Below the pieces are notes generated by a model that saw only the letters and a program-made list of their open reading frames with translations, searched no databases and was not told the DNA's origin. A stretch of 64,000 bases of DNA, taken from NCBI GenBank assembly GCA_015680905.1, contig CM027377.1, forward strand, positions 64,253,501 through 64,317,500, written 5' to 3'. Origin of the DNA: Coptis chinensis. Taxonomy: Eukaryota; Streptophyta; Magnoliopsida; Ranunculales; Ranunculaceae. The position numbers and the translations under genes are program-made. This document shows, in pieces, positions 23,058 through 33,467 of this stretch (the stretch's first letter is position 1; each line of letters starts with the position of its first letter).

Positions 23058-23745
23058 TCACAAGGTAAACACATAACCTGAGGTAGACTTACTCTTGTCC
23101 CTATCTGACTGAAAATCAGAATCTATATACCCTAAGGGAGCCAAACTATCTGAATGGTATACTAACATATAATCCTTAGTCCTTTTCAGGTACTTCAGAA
23201 TATGTTTTATCGTAGTCCAGTCATTATAGGTAGCCTGAGATAAGCACAACATCCTTTTCTTGCGATCTCTTACAATTTTGATCCCAAGGACGTGACCCGC
23301 TTCTCCCAAGTCCTTCATATCAAATTGCTTTAATAACCATACCCTTATGTCTAACAACACTTTCACATTATTTCCAATAAGTAAGATGTCATTTACATAA
23401 AGCACAAGAAATACCACTACATTTCCATCAAATTTCTTGTACAAACAAGATGCTCTCGACCTTTTTCAATGAATCCTTCTGGTTGCAACATATAGATGGT
23501 TTCCTCAAGACTTCCATTAAGGAAAGCTGTCTTGATATCCATTTTATAGACCCACTTGCATCCAATGAGTTTTACACCATTGGGTGGCTCTACAAGCTCC
23601 CAGACCTGATTAAAATCCATAGATTCCATCTTAGAATTCATTGCCTTTTGCCAAGATTCTACATCTCTATCTTGGAGTGCTTTATTGTAGGTCTAGGGAT
23701 CAGGATCTTGGTTATTAGTGATTATGTCTGAAGACATTCCCAAAC
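23058..23745 (-). pseudogene. Copia reverse transcriptase and RNase H, truncated
   Basis: Minus-strand frames 23641-23417 and 23444-23058. The first has WQKAMNSKMESMDFN then VWELVEPPNGVKLIGCKWVYK, which jumps straight to MDIKTAFLNGSLEETIY; the roughly 80 residues normally between are deleted. The second has VVFLVLYVNDILLIGNN, where the catalytic YVDD reads YVND, followed by LLKQFDMKDLGEAGHVLGIK and SQATY, then a shortened RNase H region ending DSDFQSDRDKSKSTSGYVF. Key acidic residue lost, domain shortened, frame broken. Confidence 0.85.
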
Positions 23746-24012
23746 CAATCCACCTGCCAGGTTGTCTAACAACCCTCCCACTATGACGAAGCACCTCTTG
23801 TTCTTGTACGTCATTAGTGACACGTTGTGGTTCTTGTTCTTGTACTATTGGTATTGAAGGAGTTTAATGTCTCTCCTCTCAATACTTCTAGAATAATACT
23901 ACTCAGGGTAATAATTTAATGCACTGTGGGTGGAATAAGATTAATGATGTATGAATTGTCTTCTAATGCACCAGAACAGACAAAAAGTTTATATTTCTTA
24001 ATGACGGTCTTG
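23746..24012 (-). other. Junction where the copia integrase is missing
   Basis: Between the protease end and the RT start only about 270 bp remain. They contain a stretch reading RQPGRWIGLGM on the minus strand (the post-integrase linker). No HHCC or DD35E motif is found, so the integrase has been deleted. Confidence 0.6.
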
Positions 24013-24297
24013 TCATTTAAAAGAAACAGGATACCCATCCTTAATTAACATAGAAACTGAAATCAAGTTCTTTCTAAAATTAGGCATATAAAGACAATTC
24101 TTTAACACCATAGTCTTATTTCTACCAAAAGATAAACAAACATCTCCCACTGCAACAGCTACTACTATCATAGCATCCCCCAAGGGTATGGTAATCTCTC
24201 CAGCACTAAGTTTTCTGGTTTCCTGGAACCTCTGCAATGAAATGTAGACATGGTTAGTGGCTTCCATATCTATATACCAGGTACTGGTAGATAACAC
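24013..24297 (-). pseudogene. Copia protease region with altered active site
   Basis: A 94-codon minus-strand frame: WYIDMEATNHVYISLQRFQE, RKLSAGEITIPLG, then NCLYMPNFRKNLISVSMLIK. The pattern is that of the copia aspartic protease and pre-integrase segment, but the expected DSGA reads DMEA, so the catalytic motif is disrupted. Directly upstream the zinc knuckle (24363-24404) reads CFKCKQSGH, then a stop, then KLDC. Confidence 0.8.
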
Positions 24298-24362
24298 CGC
24301 TAATCATGTTAAACGACTAGTGCATGAGACATACCTCCATTATTCTCTTGGTTGAGAAGAGG

Positions 24363-24404
24363 ACAATCTAACTTCTAGTGTCCTGACTGCTTGCACTTGA
24401 AGCA
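24363..24404 (-). other. Copia gag zinc knuckle with an in-frame stop
   Basis: Minus strand CFKCKQSGH, stop, KLDC: a CX2CX4HX4C nucleic-acid-binding knuckle with TAG replacing the codon after His. Confidence 0.75.
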
Positions 24405-24470
24405 CTTGCCCTTAGGCTTTTTCACAGCTCCTTGAGGTCTCATGCCCTTCTTTGCCACATTCTTATGCTT

Positions 24471-25014
24471 CTAAACATTATTCTTCTTCTTACTGCCATT
24501 AGGCGTAGAAGTAGAAACCTTCTCAGTAGCATAAACCTGAACATAACTCTGCTTAAAGAGACTCTCAACTGACTGAAGTTCTCTCATAAGTTCCGCCAAA
24601 GAATACAACCTTTTGTTCATGTTGTAGTTAAGGAGGAACTGTTCAAATCTCTCAGGCAGCGTCATGAGAATGATATCGACCTGCGTTTCCGCAACAATAT
24701 CAGCGCTAAGGATCTCCAACTCATTCAGATAAGCCATCATCTTGAGTATATGATCCCTTACAAGAGTCCCTTCAGTCATAGTTGTGGTCATCAAGTTTTT
24801 CATGGTAGTTTGCCTAGCAGCCCTATTCTGGAGTCCAAAGAGTTCCATGAGATTGATCATCATATCATAAGCCGTGGTCATGGCCTGATGCTGATGTTGC
24901 AGCACACCTGAGATAAATGCCAGAATGTAACACTGCGACATCTTATCTGCCTTGATCCACTTCTTATATGTTCCTTTCTCCTCTTCTCCAGCATCATTTT
25001 TAGGCTTAGGTGGG
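24471..25014 (-). pseudogene. Copia gag, C-terminal part
   Basis: A 156-codon frame (24941-24471) with SGVLQHQHQAMTTAYDMMI, TTMTEGTLVRDHILKMMAYL, NELEILSADI, ILMTLPERFEQFLLNYNMN and LAELMRELQSVE. This is the UBN2/gag domain pattern of plant copia elements. It is cut from its N-terminus by solo LTR S2 (25020-26433). The basic tail GSKKKNNV leads to the knuckle. Confidence 0.82.
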
Positions 25015-25019
25015 CATTC

Positions 25020-26433
25020 TGATAAACGTATAAATGATAGTTTTATTAACGAATAAAGTGATGAAACTCTAAACGAAAGTAAAACTAAAAATTGAACTTA
25101 TACTAGACTTATGAAAGATTTTTACTCTCGATACTATTGAAATAGAGTTGGAATAGAAGATTTGTTCCACTCCTAGTTCTTTAGCACTTAAGTTTCCTAC
25201 GACTATCAATCTTACCAAAGTCAATGAGAGAATTACTAATTATAGTACGATGCAATTCAAATAACAAGATATTAACTAAAATGATCAACTACGAAATGCT
25301 ACGAAATACTCAGGTTCGAATCTAGAATAAGAATTAGGGGGGAATTGAATCCACCTGGAATCCAACTTAATAAACTAGCATAGATTGTTGTAATCCAATT
25401 CTTACGTTCTTACGGTAAGAATTGGTCGTTCTAATCCCTAATTATACATGACATCTCTACTAATTCATAACTAGCATGTGAGGAAGTCCACCCATTCTCA
25501 TGGCGAATCAACGACCTTCTAGAGTGGAATAGACTCTTACAACGATTCTACACTACACAATCAAGTTTTCATCAAGGCTTCATCAAACCCCTCTAATGGA
25601 GGTTTAGCCTTGATTCATCAAACTATCATTTCCATGTGAAATTGAATACGACATAATATAAAGATTATAACTTTATTAAATTAAACTAAACAATAATTCA
25701 AATCTAAATTAATAACTAAGAAATGAATAACAAACAAGAATTGAACTTAGATCTAAGCAATTTTAAATAACAAAAATCGAATTTATCAAGAACTAACTAT
25801 TTTATTTATCTAATAAATGTCAAATAATGATTCCAATAACTAATCTAAAACAGGGAATGAAACTAATTAATGGAATGAAAACTAATTAATTAACTAATTA
25901 AAAAACTCAAAACTAGATCTAGAACTAAGGTTTAATGGCTACCTTCTATCCTCAGCTAATTGATATTTAAGAGCTAAGTCCATGTTTTGGGCCGGAAAAT
26001 CGAGCCCAAATCCCAATTTTTTCAGTCCACAGGGCCCTTTTCAGCTAGCTTCGACTTCAATAGGCTTTTCGTCCACTTCTACTCATCTGATTGGCTCAAC
26101 ATTTAAACCATTGGAAAGCTCTTTCCGAGCCAAACGTTTTGACATAAGGTACACACAATTTTGAGGCTTAAGTCCAAAGATATGATCTTCGGAAGTTTTG
26201 CTAACTTTTGTGTGCCGTTTCTACCCGTCTTGGCCTTTAATCCAAGAACTTCTTAGCAACCAACCCTTTGCTCGTTTATATCGCCAAAGTGGCATATTTC
26301 TACACATAATTGAGTTATATGCCTGAAATACATAAAAGCACATAATTAGCATTAACTCTTATTTATTACTCGCATAATTGGTCTAAAAGTATTATTATTA
26401 AGGGGTTAAAACTACAGTTTTGGGCTCTTATCA
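25020..26433 (-). mobile_element. S2: solo LTR of the Athila family inside copia gag
   Basis: 1414 bp in minus orientation, start TGATAAGAGCCCAAAACTG (complement at 26433), perfect 5-bp target duplication CATTC (25015-25019 and 26434-26438). No internal sequence remains. An antisense frame of 60 codons lies at 25982-26164. Confidence 0.92.
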
Positions 26434-26567
26434 CATTCCTCATTGAGTACATATTTGTACTCTTCAGTAGTCAACATGATATCCAAGTTGCGTTCCCAGT
26501 CTATGTAATTAGGGTCAAGAAGTTTGTTTTTCTTAAGAATAGTTTCTAGTGGATTGAAAGTAATCAT
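26434..26567 (-). pseudogene. Copia gag, N-terminal part
   Basis: The minus-strand ATG at 26567 begins MITFNPLETILKKNKLLD, then PNYIDWERNLDIMLTTEEY, the usual start of copia gag. It runs to the S2 boundary and joins the part at 25014. An upstream extension to 26612 uses TTG and is not needed. Confidence 0.75.
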
Positions 26568-28004
26568 TTTGAAAACCTGAGAATCACATAAAATAACTAT
26601 TATGTAGGGCAAAACACTTTTTGAGTTAATAACAAAAATTAATTAATTAATCAACCCGTCAGCACCCAACACACCGAGAAGTAGTAAGCCACGATAATGT
26701 GGACGTTTACCATTCTACATTCGTGGAAATACTTTTAGAGTTAACTTAAAAAATTAATTAATTAACCCGTCAGCACCCTACACACCAAGAAGTAGTAAGC
26801 CACGATAGTGTGGACGTTTACCATATCTACATTCGTGTAGAGAGGTTTTCCCTATTAGTTCTACTTCTCGTCAACTTAACAGCACACCACCCGTTAGAGT
26901 GGACACATGCCATCTAGACAAGTAAAACTGAAATGCTGACCTTTCTTTGGTCCTACAAATAATAGCAGTGACTCCGATGGGGAGGATACCATTACTTGCA
27001 TCTAAGTGTATACCATTACTCAACACTAAGTCCATTATTTGTAATGAATCCCTTCAGATTGAGAAGTGAATTAATTCATTAATAATTTCATATAGTTGTC
27101 CTTTAGAAGTTTGTTCTGGTAATCCGTAATTAGATTCATCCGATATGGAGGAAGGCACTAAAACTGACGCGCAAGTATAATTACATTACCAACAAACCAG
27201 TAATGGAGACCGTGGGATTTATACGAAACAAATTCCCACTCCCACTTAGTTATTTAGAACTGAGGATCTCTCTGTTTACTGGTCAGGCCTATGTTCATGT
27301 TATCTATTATTCATATGGGCTTAGTTTTTAGCAAACATCCACAAATAAAAACATGCATATAGAATAAGCAAATATGAACAATAAAATGGAAAATAAATTC
27401 CCAAATGTTACGGCCCATATTCATTGCTCCATCCTGTTCGCCGAACTCTTTTAGTTGCCTTCGCATAGTCCAGCGTCTCACAAAATCGTGGCCTATTTCC
27501 TTCATTGGAAACCTCACGAAATCATCGCATTGACCCTCGAACAACAAACAGATTTCCTCTTTCTGGCATTATGGGCGCGACCCGCGCTCCTTTTATGCTT
27601 GTACAAGGCGCGTGGTGTGCCCATGCCTTCAACAACTTCCAGACGCATCAGCTCAACCTGTGCTCTTGCCTTTGACGACTTCCAAATGCATCTGCACAGC
27701 CCGCGCTCAACCAGCGCTCCACCAAAAAGAACTCAGTTTCGGATCTGAACCAATCCAACTTTTGATCTTTTTGATTTTTTTGATCTTTACAGTAGATTAC
27801 ATCATGGATAAAAACAACCAACACGATACATACCGTGATTTAAATTACATCCACTAATAAATAAATACTGTAAAATAATTGAAAACATGCTGTTTTAACA
27901 AAGTCGATCCATTTCTTTCTAGAAATTATTCTGATCATAACAGTTGGTCTAGATACCTACAAAACCAAGTTAGAGCAGTTCTAAATCTACCAACAGATCA
28001 ACCT
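26568..28004 (-). other. Copia leader with tandem repeats and a GC-rich block
   Basis: 1.4 kb without a credible gene. About 26638-26735 and 26750-26845 are a tandem duplication of roughly 100-110 bp (AATTAATTAA, CCCGTCAGCACCC, AGAAGTAGTAAGCCACGATA, GTGGACGTTTACCAT); a third diverged piece follows near 26890. Bases 27568-27730 are GC-rich and include GGGCGCGACCCGCGCTCC. Confidence 0.65.
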
Positions 28005-28017
28005 GGCTCTGATACCA
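28005..28017 (-). promoter_or_regulatory. Copia primer-binding site (initiator Met tRNA type)
   Basis: The complement reads TGGTATCAGAGCC, two bases inside the 5' LTR. It is the standard primer site of plant copia elements. Confidence 0.88.
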
Positions 28018-28019
28018 AT

Positions 28020-29284
28020 TGTAGAAACTTTTATGGTCGCAGTTCACAAACTGTGAAAACCATGCGCAGCGGAATAAACGTTCTCACAATTTTGTTTAGA
28101 ACATACCTTTGATCAGCTGTAATAACTCTGATAATCCAAGCTCCACGAATCAGCAACCTCTTGATCTTCTGTTATATTCTTATCTTAGAATGGACGTTGT
28201 GTGGGCAACGATCTACAAGCCCCTTCTTTCTCTCTTAGCCTCTCTCACTCACAAGATCAGAACCGAATTTGGAACTTGTGTTTCTTAAGCAAAACCTTAG
28301 TTTCTCTTAGTGTAAAAAAAACGGCCAAGAAAGAGGGGTTTCTTTATATAGGCTACAACAGGGACCATGAGGAGAAATCAGGGTTAGGTCTCCTGACGGG
28401 CTTGGGCTTCCCATGTTTGCCCAGAACACACGACCCAAGTCCGTTAACAAATGGCTTATTCCACTAAAGGCCATTGTTGCACTACCGCCCTAATCCCAAA
28501 TTATATGTTACGTTTATGGGCTCCATATTATATGCTTGTTGATCTCCCCATATTTAAGATATCGAATGCCCGTTGATTAAGTTAAGTTACTGACAACTAC
28601 ATTAATCAACTTCTTATGTCCTTGAGTAGTACCACTCAACCTCATTGTCATGTCAGATTAAATCCACCTGCAGGGTTTACATGACAATCATTATGAGCTC
28701 CTCAAGGGGACATCATCAACCCGACTACTTGCGGGTCACGGATTCCTTCTATAATCAACAACACATCGTACATACAATGTCATTACCCAATCCATCGAGT
28801 TTGTTGATTCACAAATGAATCTCACTCATTGATAATTTAAAGCAATGTACAATGCATGTAAGTGCCCGTTATTATATCCGGATTAAGAGGACAAGTATCT
28901 ATAATAACTAACAGAGGCATTTTTCTCTTATATAGGCAGTATAAAGAGAAACAACCTCACTTGGTCCTGTTCAATACACACAAAGTGTATTAGTGTAATC
29001 CTGTAGTCAAGATAGACTAATACCAGATTATACTACAACCGTATCAATGGTTTGTCCAAATCCATCTAAGTTGTGAATGTTTATTTATACTTTATAAGGT
29101 ACTGATGATATGATCTTCTGTGTATCACCACACACCATATCATCTACAACATAAAGTATTAGACGCATGCATATAACTAATAACATATATAATATGCATA
29201 ACATTTGCCCATATGATTCTCATTCAAAATATAAAGAATTAGAGTTATTACAAAAGTAATACTTTTAGTATATAACCCTATCAA
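28020..29284 (-). repeat. 5' LTR of the copia element
   Basis: About 1265 bp, nearly identical to 21428-22688 with scattered substitutions and small indels. The left edge on the plus strand reads TGTAGAAACTTTTATGG, and the right edge CCCTATCA(A) followed by CTTAT. Confidence 0.88.
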
Positions 29285-29559
29285 CTTATATCTATTTAGC
29301 ACAGTATGCCATACATAATGTCCTATAGGACAGCTATGTTGTCATATCAGGTATGTGTTGTGTTTAGGGAACTATAATTTAGGGATTTAGGGTTAGGGAA
29401 ACTGTTTCCAAACCGGAGAACATTTGAGTTTTATGCCTCCTCTACGTAGCATCTTGACTCTAATTGTATTTGAGGATATTGTATTAACTTATTTAAGAGA
29501 TTAATACAGGTGGGGATCTGCCTAATCCCAACAACTTTTCAAAAACAAAAAAAAATATA

Positions 29560-29620
<61 letters not shown>

Positions 29621-29662
29621 CATTCATAATCAAATTTGCTAACTGAATTCCATCTTCATGAC
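29285..29662. other. Unassigned stretch with an AT microsatellite
   Basis: Bases 29300-29380 resemble 21299-21385. An (AT)n microsatellite of about 27 units occupies 29563-29617. No gene seen. Confidence 0.6.
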
Positions 29663-30107
29663 AATTTACATTAGGGTCCATTGACATTAACAGTTGCAGC
29701 CAACTTCTTGAGCTTCTCCACCATAGGCCCGACCATCTCACTCTTCCCACACTCTCCACATTTCAACATTTTAAGCTCTTTTCCAACCAAGTTTGGCAAC
29801 ATCTCCGTAAATTCCTTCTCCCCTTCACAACCACGTGGACAGGGGATCTCTTTATAAGGACATACCCCTATCCAGTGATCTGTTTCACCACAGCATCATG
29901 TATCCATATCACCATATAGTTGTTGGACTCCAGCGCAGAGCGGGTTGGAACATACTAGAAACTTATGCAGTTCACCATTATCATGCACTCCATAACGTGG
30001 CATCATAAAACAATTGCAATGTTGTTTGTGGCAATGTGTCTGAAGCCATTTGCAATCAAGTGCAGTGTGCTTCCTTGAGTCACAGATCTAACATGTGACC
30101 TGAAAAG
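29663..30107 (-). pseudogene. Cys-rich exon with zinc-knuckle-like motifs
   Basis: On the minus strand, directly after an acceptor-like TTTTCAG, one frame runs to a TAA with two internal stops. It reads VTC, stop, ICDSRKHTALDCKWLQTHCH, KQHCNCFM, then VCSNPLCAG, stop, CCGETDHWIGVCPYKEIPC, PRGCEGEKEF, KCGECGKSEMVG. The spacing around CDSRKHTALDC and CCGETDHWIGVC resembles CX2CX4HX4C knuckles, with more paired cysteines after them. I do not recognise the family. Two stops mark it as decayed. It could be part of a transposon gag-like or DUF protein. Confidence 0.4.
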
Positions 30108-30510
30108 TTTAGGAATTTGGTACAGATTTTTAGAAATTCCGTTATAAATTTGTAACAAAATTATGAAGTGTACAAATTTATATACTGACCTAATTGGAAG
30201 GAATAAAATAAATAATTAGGCTTCAGCCCCTCTTATCGCAGACCAATTGTTTAGAGGAATTGCATGATCTTGACTAAGTTGAGTTTCCATTGTAACGGAA
30301 GCTTCTCCATCCGAGGTAGTTTTGAAGTTCCAAGCAGCAGCCATTTTTAATAAAAATAGTGTTGGAGTGTTTAAACCTTTGGTGGTTAAAGTTGGGAACG
30401 AAGAAGCTATTGCTTTTATAAACTATTCTCCAACCGTTTGATGGATTCCAAAGATTTTGACACATGTTGTTATTTTTTTTCAAGGGATTTTCAATGTGGA
30501 TAAGTCCCAT
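30108..30510 (-). other. Possible intron and upstream frame of the Cys-rich gene
   Basis: Bases 30108-30200 look intron-like (T-rich on the minus strand, ending TTTTCAG). A 78-codon minus-strand frame (30510-30274) contains WNPSNGWRIVYK and RWR-like patches but matches nothing I know. Weak. Confidence 0.25.
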
Positions 30511-32265
30511 ATCTATACGGACCCTATCTATATTGGATGAACAGGACGGTGAAAAAGCTGGCTACGACAATAGAAGTAGGTTTTTGTAATGAAGAGAATG
30601 AAAAAACTTAAATAGGCATTTAATATCTACTTTAGTTGATGGACCCTTTAGTTAACTACAACGGAATTCCATCAGTAATTTGTGCTTTGAGTCGCAGATT
30701 AAACACTAACGTTAACCAATGTAAAACATTCAAGGGAACTGTAAACATACCCAAAATTTTCCGATAAATTATTATACTATTATTATTAGGACTTGTAGTT
30801 GTTCTGTAGCCATTTGCATGGTCTGACGAGAATGAAGTTATATAGGTTCGGCCCGGAATAGCGCATATTTTTTATTTTATTATGATGTGTAGCTAAATTC
30901 CAAGATAGGGCTGAGATGAAGCCCTAGACTTGTGTAGGTCTCTGTTAAATTAGTTTATGTTCTCCAACTTAATGAATAGTTGGTTGATTTCATTGATATT
31001 AGCAGAATACCTTCATTGATTATATCCTGCTGGTAAAGTCTCTATCTAGACTAGTCAATTGTTGGGTTAATATTCTGTTCTTATGAAAGCATCGTTTTTA
31101 TGTTTAATTAAACCTGTCAAGGATTGTGCCTTAAACAGACAACCTTTGCTAGGGGTTAATACCATTGTTTACTGAAACTTGATCAAACCAATACATAGAT
31201 CTATATAAGAGCTCAAAGTTCACATCTTCGAGAAAGCTAGGGTTACCTTTCACACATGCTACTCATAATTAAAAGAGAACTTTGAATTAATTGAAGTAGG
31301 ATAACTTACAACAGTCTAGGGTGGATTTGAATGCCTTAGTATTCTCTCAATTATTAGTTTATTAGATTTTATTGCATTTGTAGTTAACTTAAATATGATT
31401 AGTTATTAGTTAATTAAATCTTCATAAACAATATAGTTTGGATTAGGTTAAGTAGTATTTTATATTCAATTGTACCTAACATGCAATCTCTGTGGGGATC
31501 GACCTCGTTGTTGCACGTCTATTACAATAGAACTTGTGCGCTTGCCAGTATTAAAAAATAGTATTAAATTAGCCTATTAATTTGGTTGGTTAAAAAACTA
31601 AATACTCGCAATACTCCAATTAGTCTTAATTTCCTTTTTTGCGAAGCTAAATAGATTTGGTTGGATTTTCTTTTTTGCAGAGCAGAACTTACATGCTCTA
31701 CCTAATAACTAACAAACCTTTATATGATCAAAACCAATACAATGCTAACGAACAAACATTGAACATACAATGGTTCTCGTACACAACATTAAAGGACCCT
31801 TCTAAGACACGATGGAACCACCTAAACATCCTTCGACATCTTATGTCTGTTCTTTTCAAATTTTAATATGGGAAATCTTGCGTCATGCTTGCAAAATTTC
31901 TTGGCTTCTCACTTTGTATTGGATGAAAGTTTTCACTTAAAGTTTATTGTGGAATGAGATTGTTTCGTGCACACCGTATTATTCTTGGGAAATTACTATA
32001 TGAGTCAGGGAACCGTACAAGTTATAAAGAAGATACAGTACAAAGGAAGCTCAGCTTATACTTAAGACATCAAGGAAAGTATATGACAACATGTTACTTT
32101 ATTCAAACTATTGTGGCTCATAAAGTGTGATTGTAGGCCCTTACAGTGTCGTGGCATAAACAAACGATGATGCCTAACTACTGCAGTGCATGTTGCACTT
32201 TGTACATAAATACTTAGTCTATCAGAACATATTAATTCATGTCAGATAATAAAATATAACACTAA
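30511..32265. other. No gene recognised; part may be a decayed LTR end
   Basis: Around 31485-31560 the plus strand reads CTGTGGGGATCGACCTCG, then ACTTGTGCGCTTGCC. This kind of ending is found at the 3' end of many plant Ty3/gypsy LTRs. I find no matching start, primer site or duplication, so it is only a hint. Bases 31600-32265 show nothing I can assign. Confidence 0.3.
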
Positions 32266-33467
32266 TTACTGGTTAAACCGGGTTGCGGCAAAGTCTGACA
32301 TGAATGGGAAAATGGAGTGATTGCCTATTGTTGGGATTCTTTCTCCTGATAGCAAGAAGTCGTCCTTGAAGTCGAACCAAAATATCATGTTGTTCCATTC
32401 GAATACTGCAATGTCTGGTGTGAGTAGGTTGAAGAAACTCGGGTGACGGTAACAACAATAGAGTTTGTCTAACGAAAATGTCCTCGGTTGACTCCATGTT
32501 TTGTTCTCGGATTCATGTAAAACCCTCAGTTCTAATTTCTCGGTTGCAATGTTTTTCTCACCCCAAAAGCTAAATATAATAGCAATTGTACCATTGAACT
32601 CAAATAGTTTGTAAGACTTCGATGGGGATTCAATCTGCGATAGTGCTATCCTTGTCCAAGATTCATGGTCAATGTTAAGCACCAATAGACCTTCTTGGTA
32701 AAGAGACTAGTGAAGACATCCTTTTACAGCCACGTCGGACTGCCTGTTCAGGTGTTCAGAATTGAAGGCCAGTTCCAAGTTGTTCAACCTTCTCCATTTC
32801 AAAGTGCACGAATCAAACAATTCAACAAAATGGATGATGGATGCCTGCTTTGCAATGTCTCGGGAACGCGTTATAGTGTTAAAATTGGGTTGGGAAAGTC
32901 ACACTATGGTGAAACCTACGGGTTCCATTGAATTAACCAACATTCCATGGGATTCTATGAAGAATCTGACCCTAGAAGTATTGATTTGATACACCTATCT
33001 GGTTGTTGGTTTGCACACGTAAATTTTTTAGGTTTTCTCGTATGGTGTGTTCATGAGAACAATACCTTGCATTGAAGATGCAGCGACGGACGTACCCTTT
33101 GGTAGCATGTTGATTTCGAATTGGAATTTTTAGTTTGGAATTGGTTGGATGTTTCCAATGATCAATGCAAATTGTATGGTGGATTCCCATTGTTGCCCGG
33201 TATTTATAATGTAACCAAGAAATGATCCCGTGAGTAGCGTGTTCTCCTTCATGAAGGAACTTCGACTTGTAAGGCTTCCCCATTGTCGGGAGACAAACTT
33301 TGCGTTTTGGACACATGGAAGTGGAGCACGTTTAAGAATCTCTCCCACATTGCAGTAGGCAACTCCGCTTTGTTCTTGTTTTCTTTGTTCAGTATGTTAT
33401 TGTTGTTGCCGTTATTGTCCTGGTTATTGTGCTTGTTGTTGTTCGCGTTCGAAGAAAAGGCCGCCAT
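32266..33467 (-). pseudogene. F-box / F-box-associated protein gene, frameshifted
   Basis: Minus strand. The start ATG at 33467 gives MAAFSSNANNNKHNNQDN, an Asn-rich N-terminus, then ENKNKAELPTAMWE. After a frameshift near 33345 the F-box continues GEILKRAPLPCVQNAKFVS, RQWGSLTSRSSF, MKENTLLTGSFLGY. A disordered middle follows. The C-terminal 139 codons (32685-32266) read SWTRIALSQIESPSKSYKLF, ELRVLHESENKTWSQP, HPSFFNLLTPDIAVFEWNN, GERIPTIGNHSIFPFMSDF, an F-box-associated pattern. Such proteins select substrates for SCF ubiquitin ligases. Relatives occur at 13797, 20896-21069 and 34640. Frameshifts make it a probable pseudogene, though an intron-containing model was not excluded. Confidence 0.6.

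Larger units (their letters stand above)
21428..29284 (-). mobile_element. Ty1/copia element, minus strand, internally deleted, host of solo LTR S2
   Basis: Two LTRs (3' LTR 21428-22688, 5' LTR 28020-29284), an initiator-Met-type primer site (28005-28017) and a polypurine tract (22689-22710) give the orientation. CTTAT flanks both ends (21423-21427 and 29285-29289), allowing one base of uncertainty at the right LTR border. Minus-strand order is gag, zinc knuckle, protease, remnant of RT and RNase H, which is the copia order. The integrase between protease and RT is missing, and part of the RT is deleted. Gag is split by S2. The element is dead. Confidence 0.9.

Noticed and set aside
27455-27748. 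Plus-strand 97-codon frame
   Set aside because: It lies in the leader of the minus-strand copia element, overlaps a GC-rich block, and shows no domain or codon pattern of a gene.
29493-29759. Minus-strand frame with a long Tyr-Ile repeat
   Set aside because: The repeat is the (AT)n microsatellite read in frame; only the start overlaps the end of the Cys-rich exon in another frame.
31485-31560. Complete decayed LTR
   Set aside because: Only an end-like phrase was found; no start, partner, primer site or duplication.
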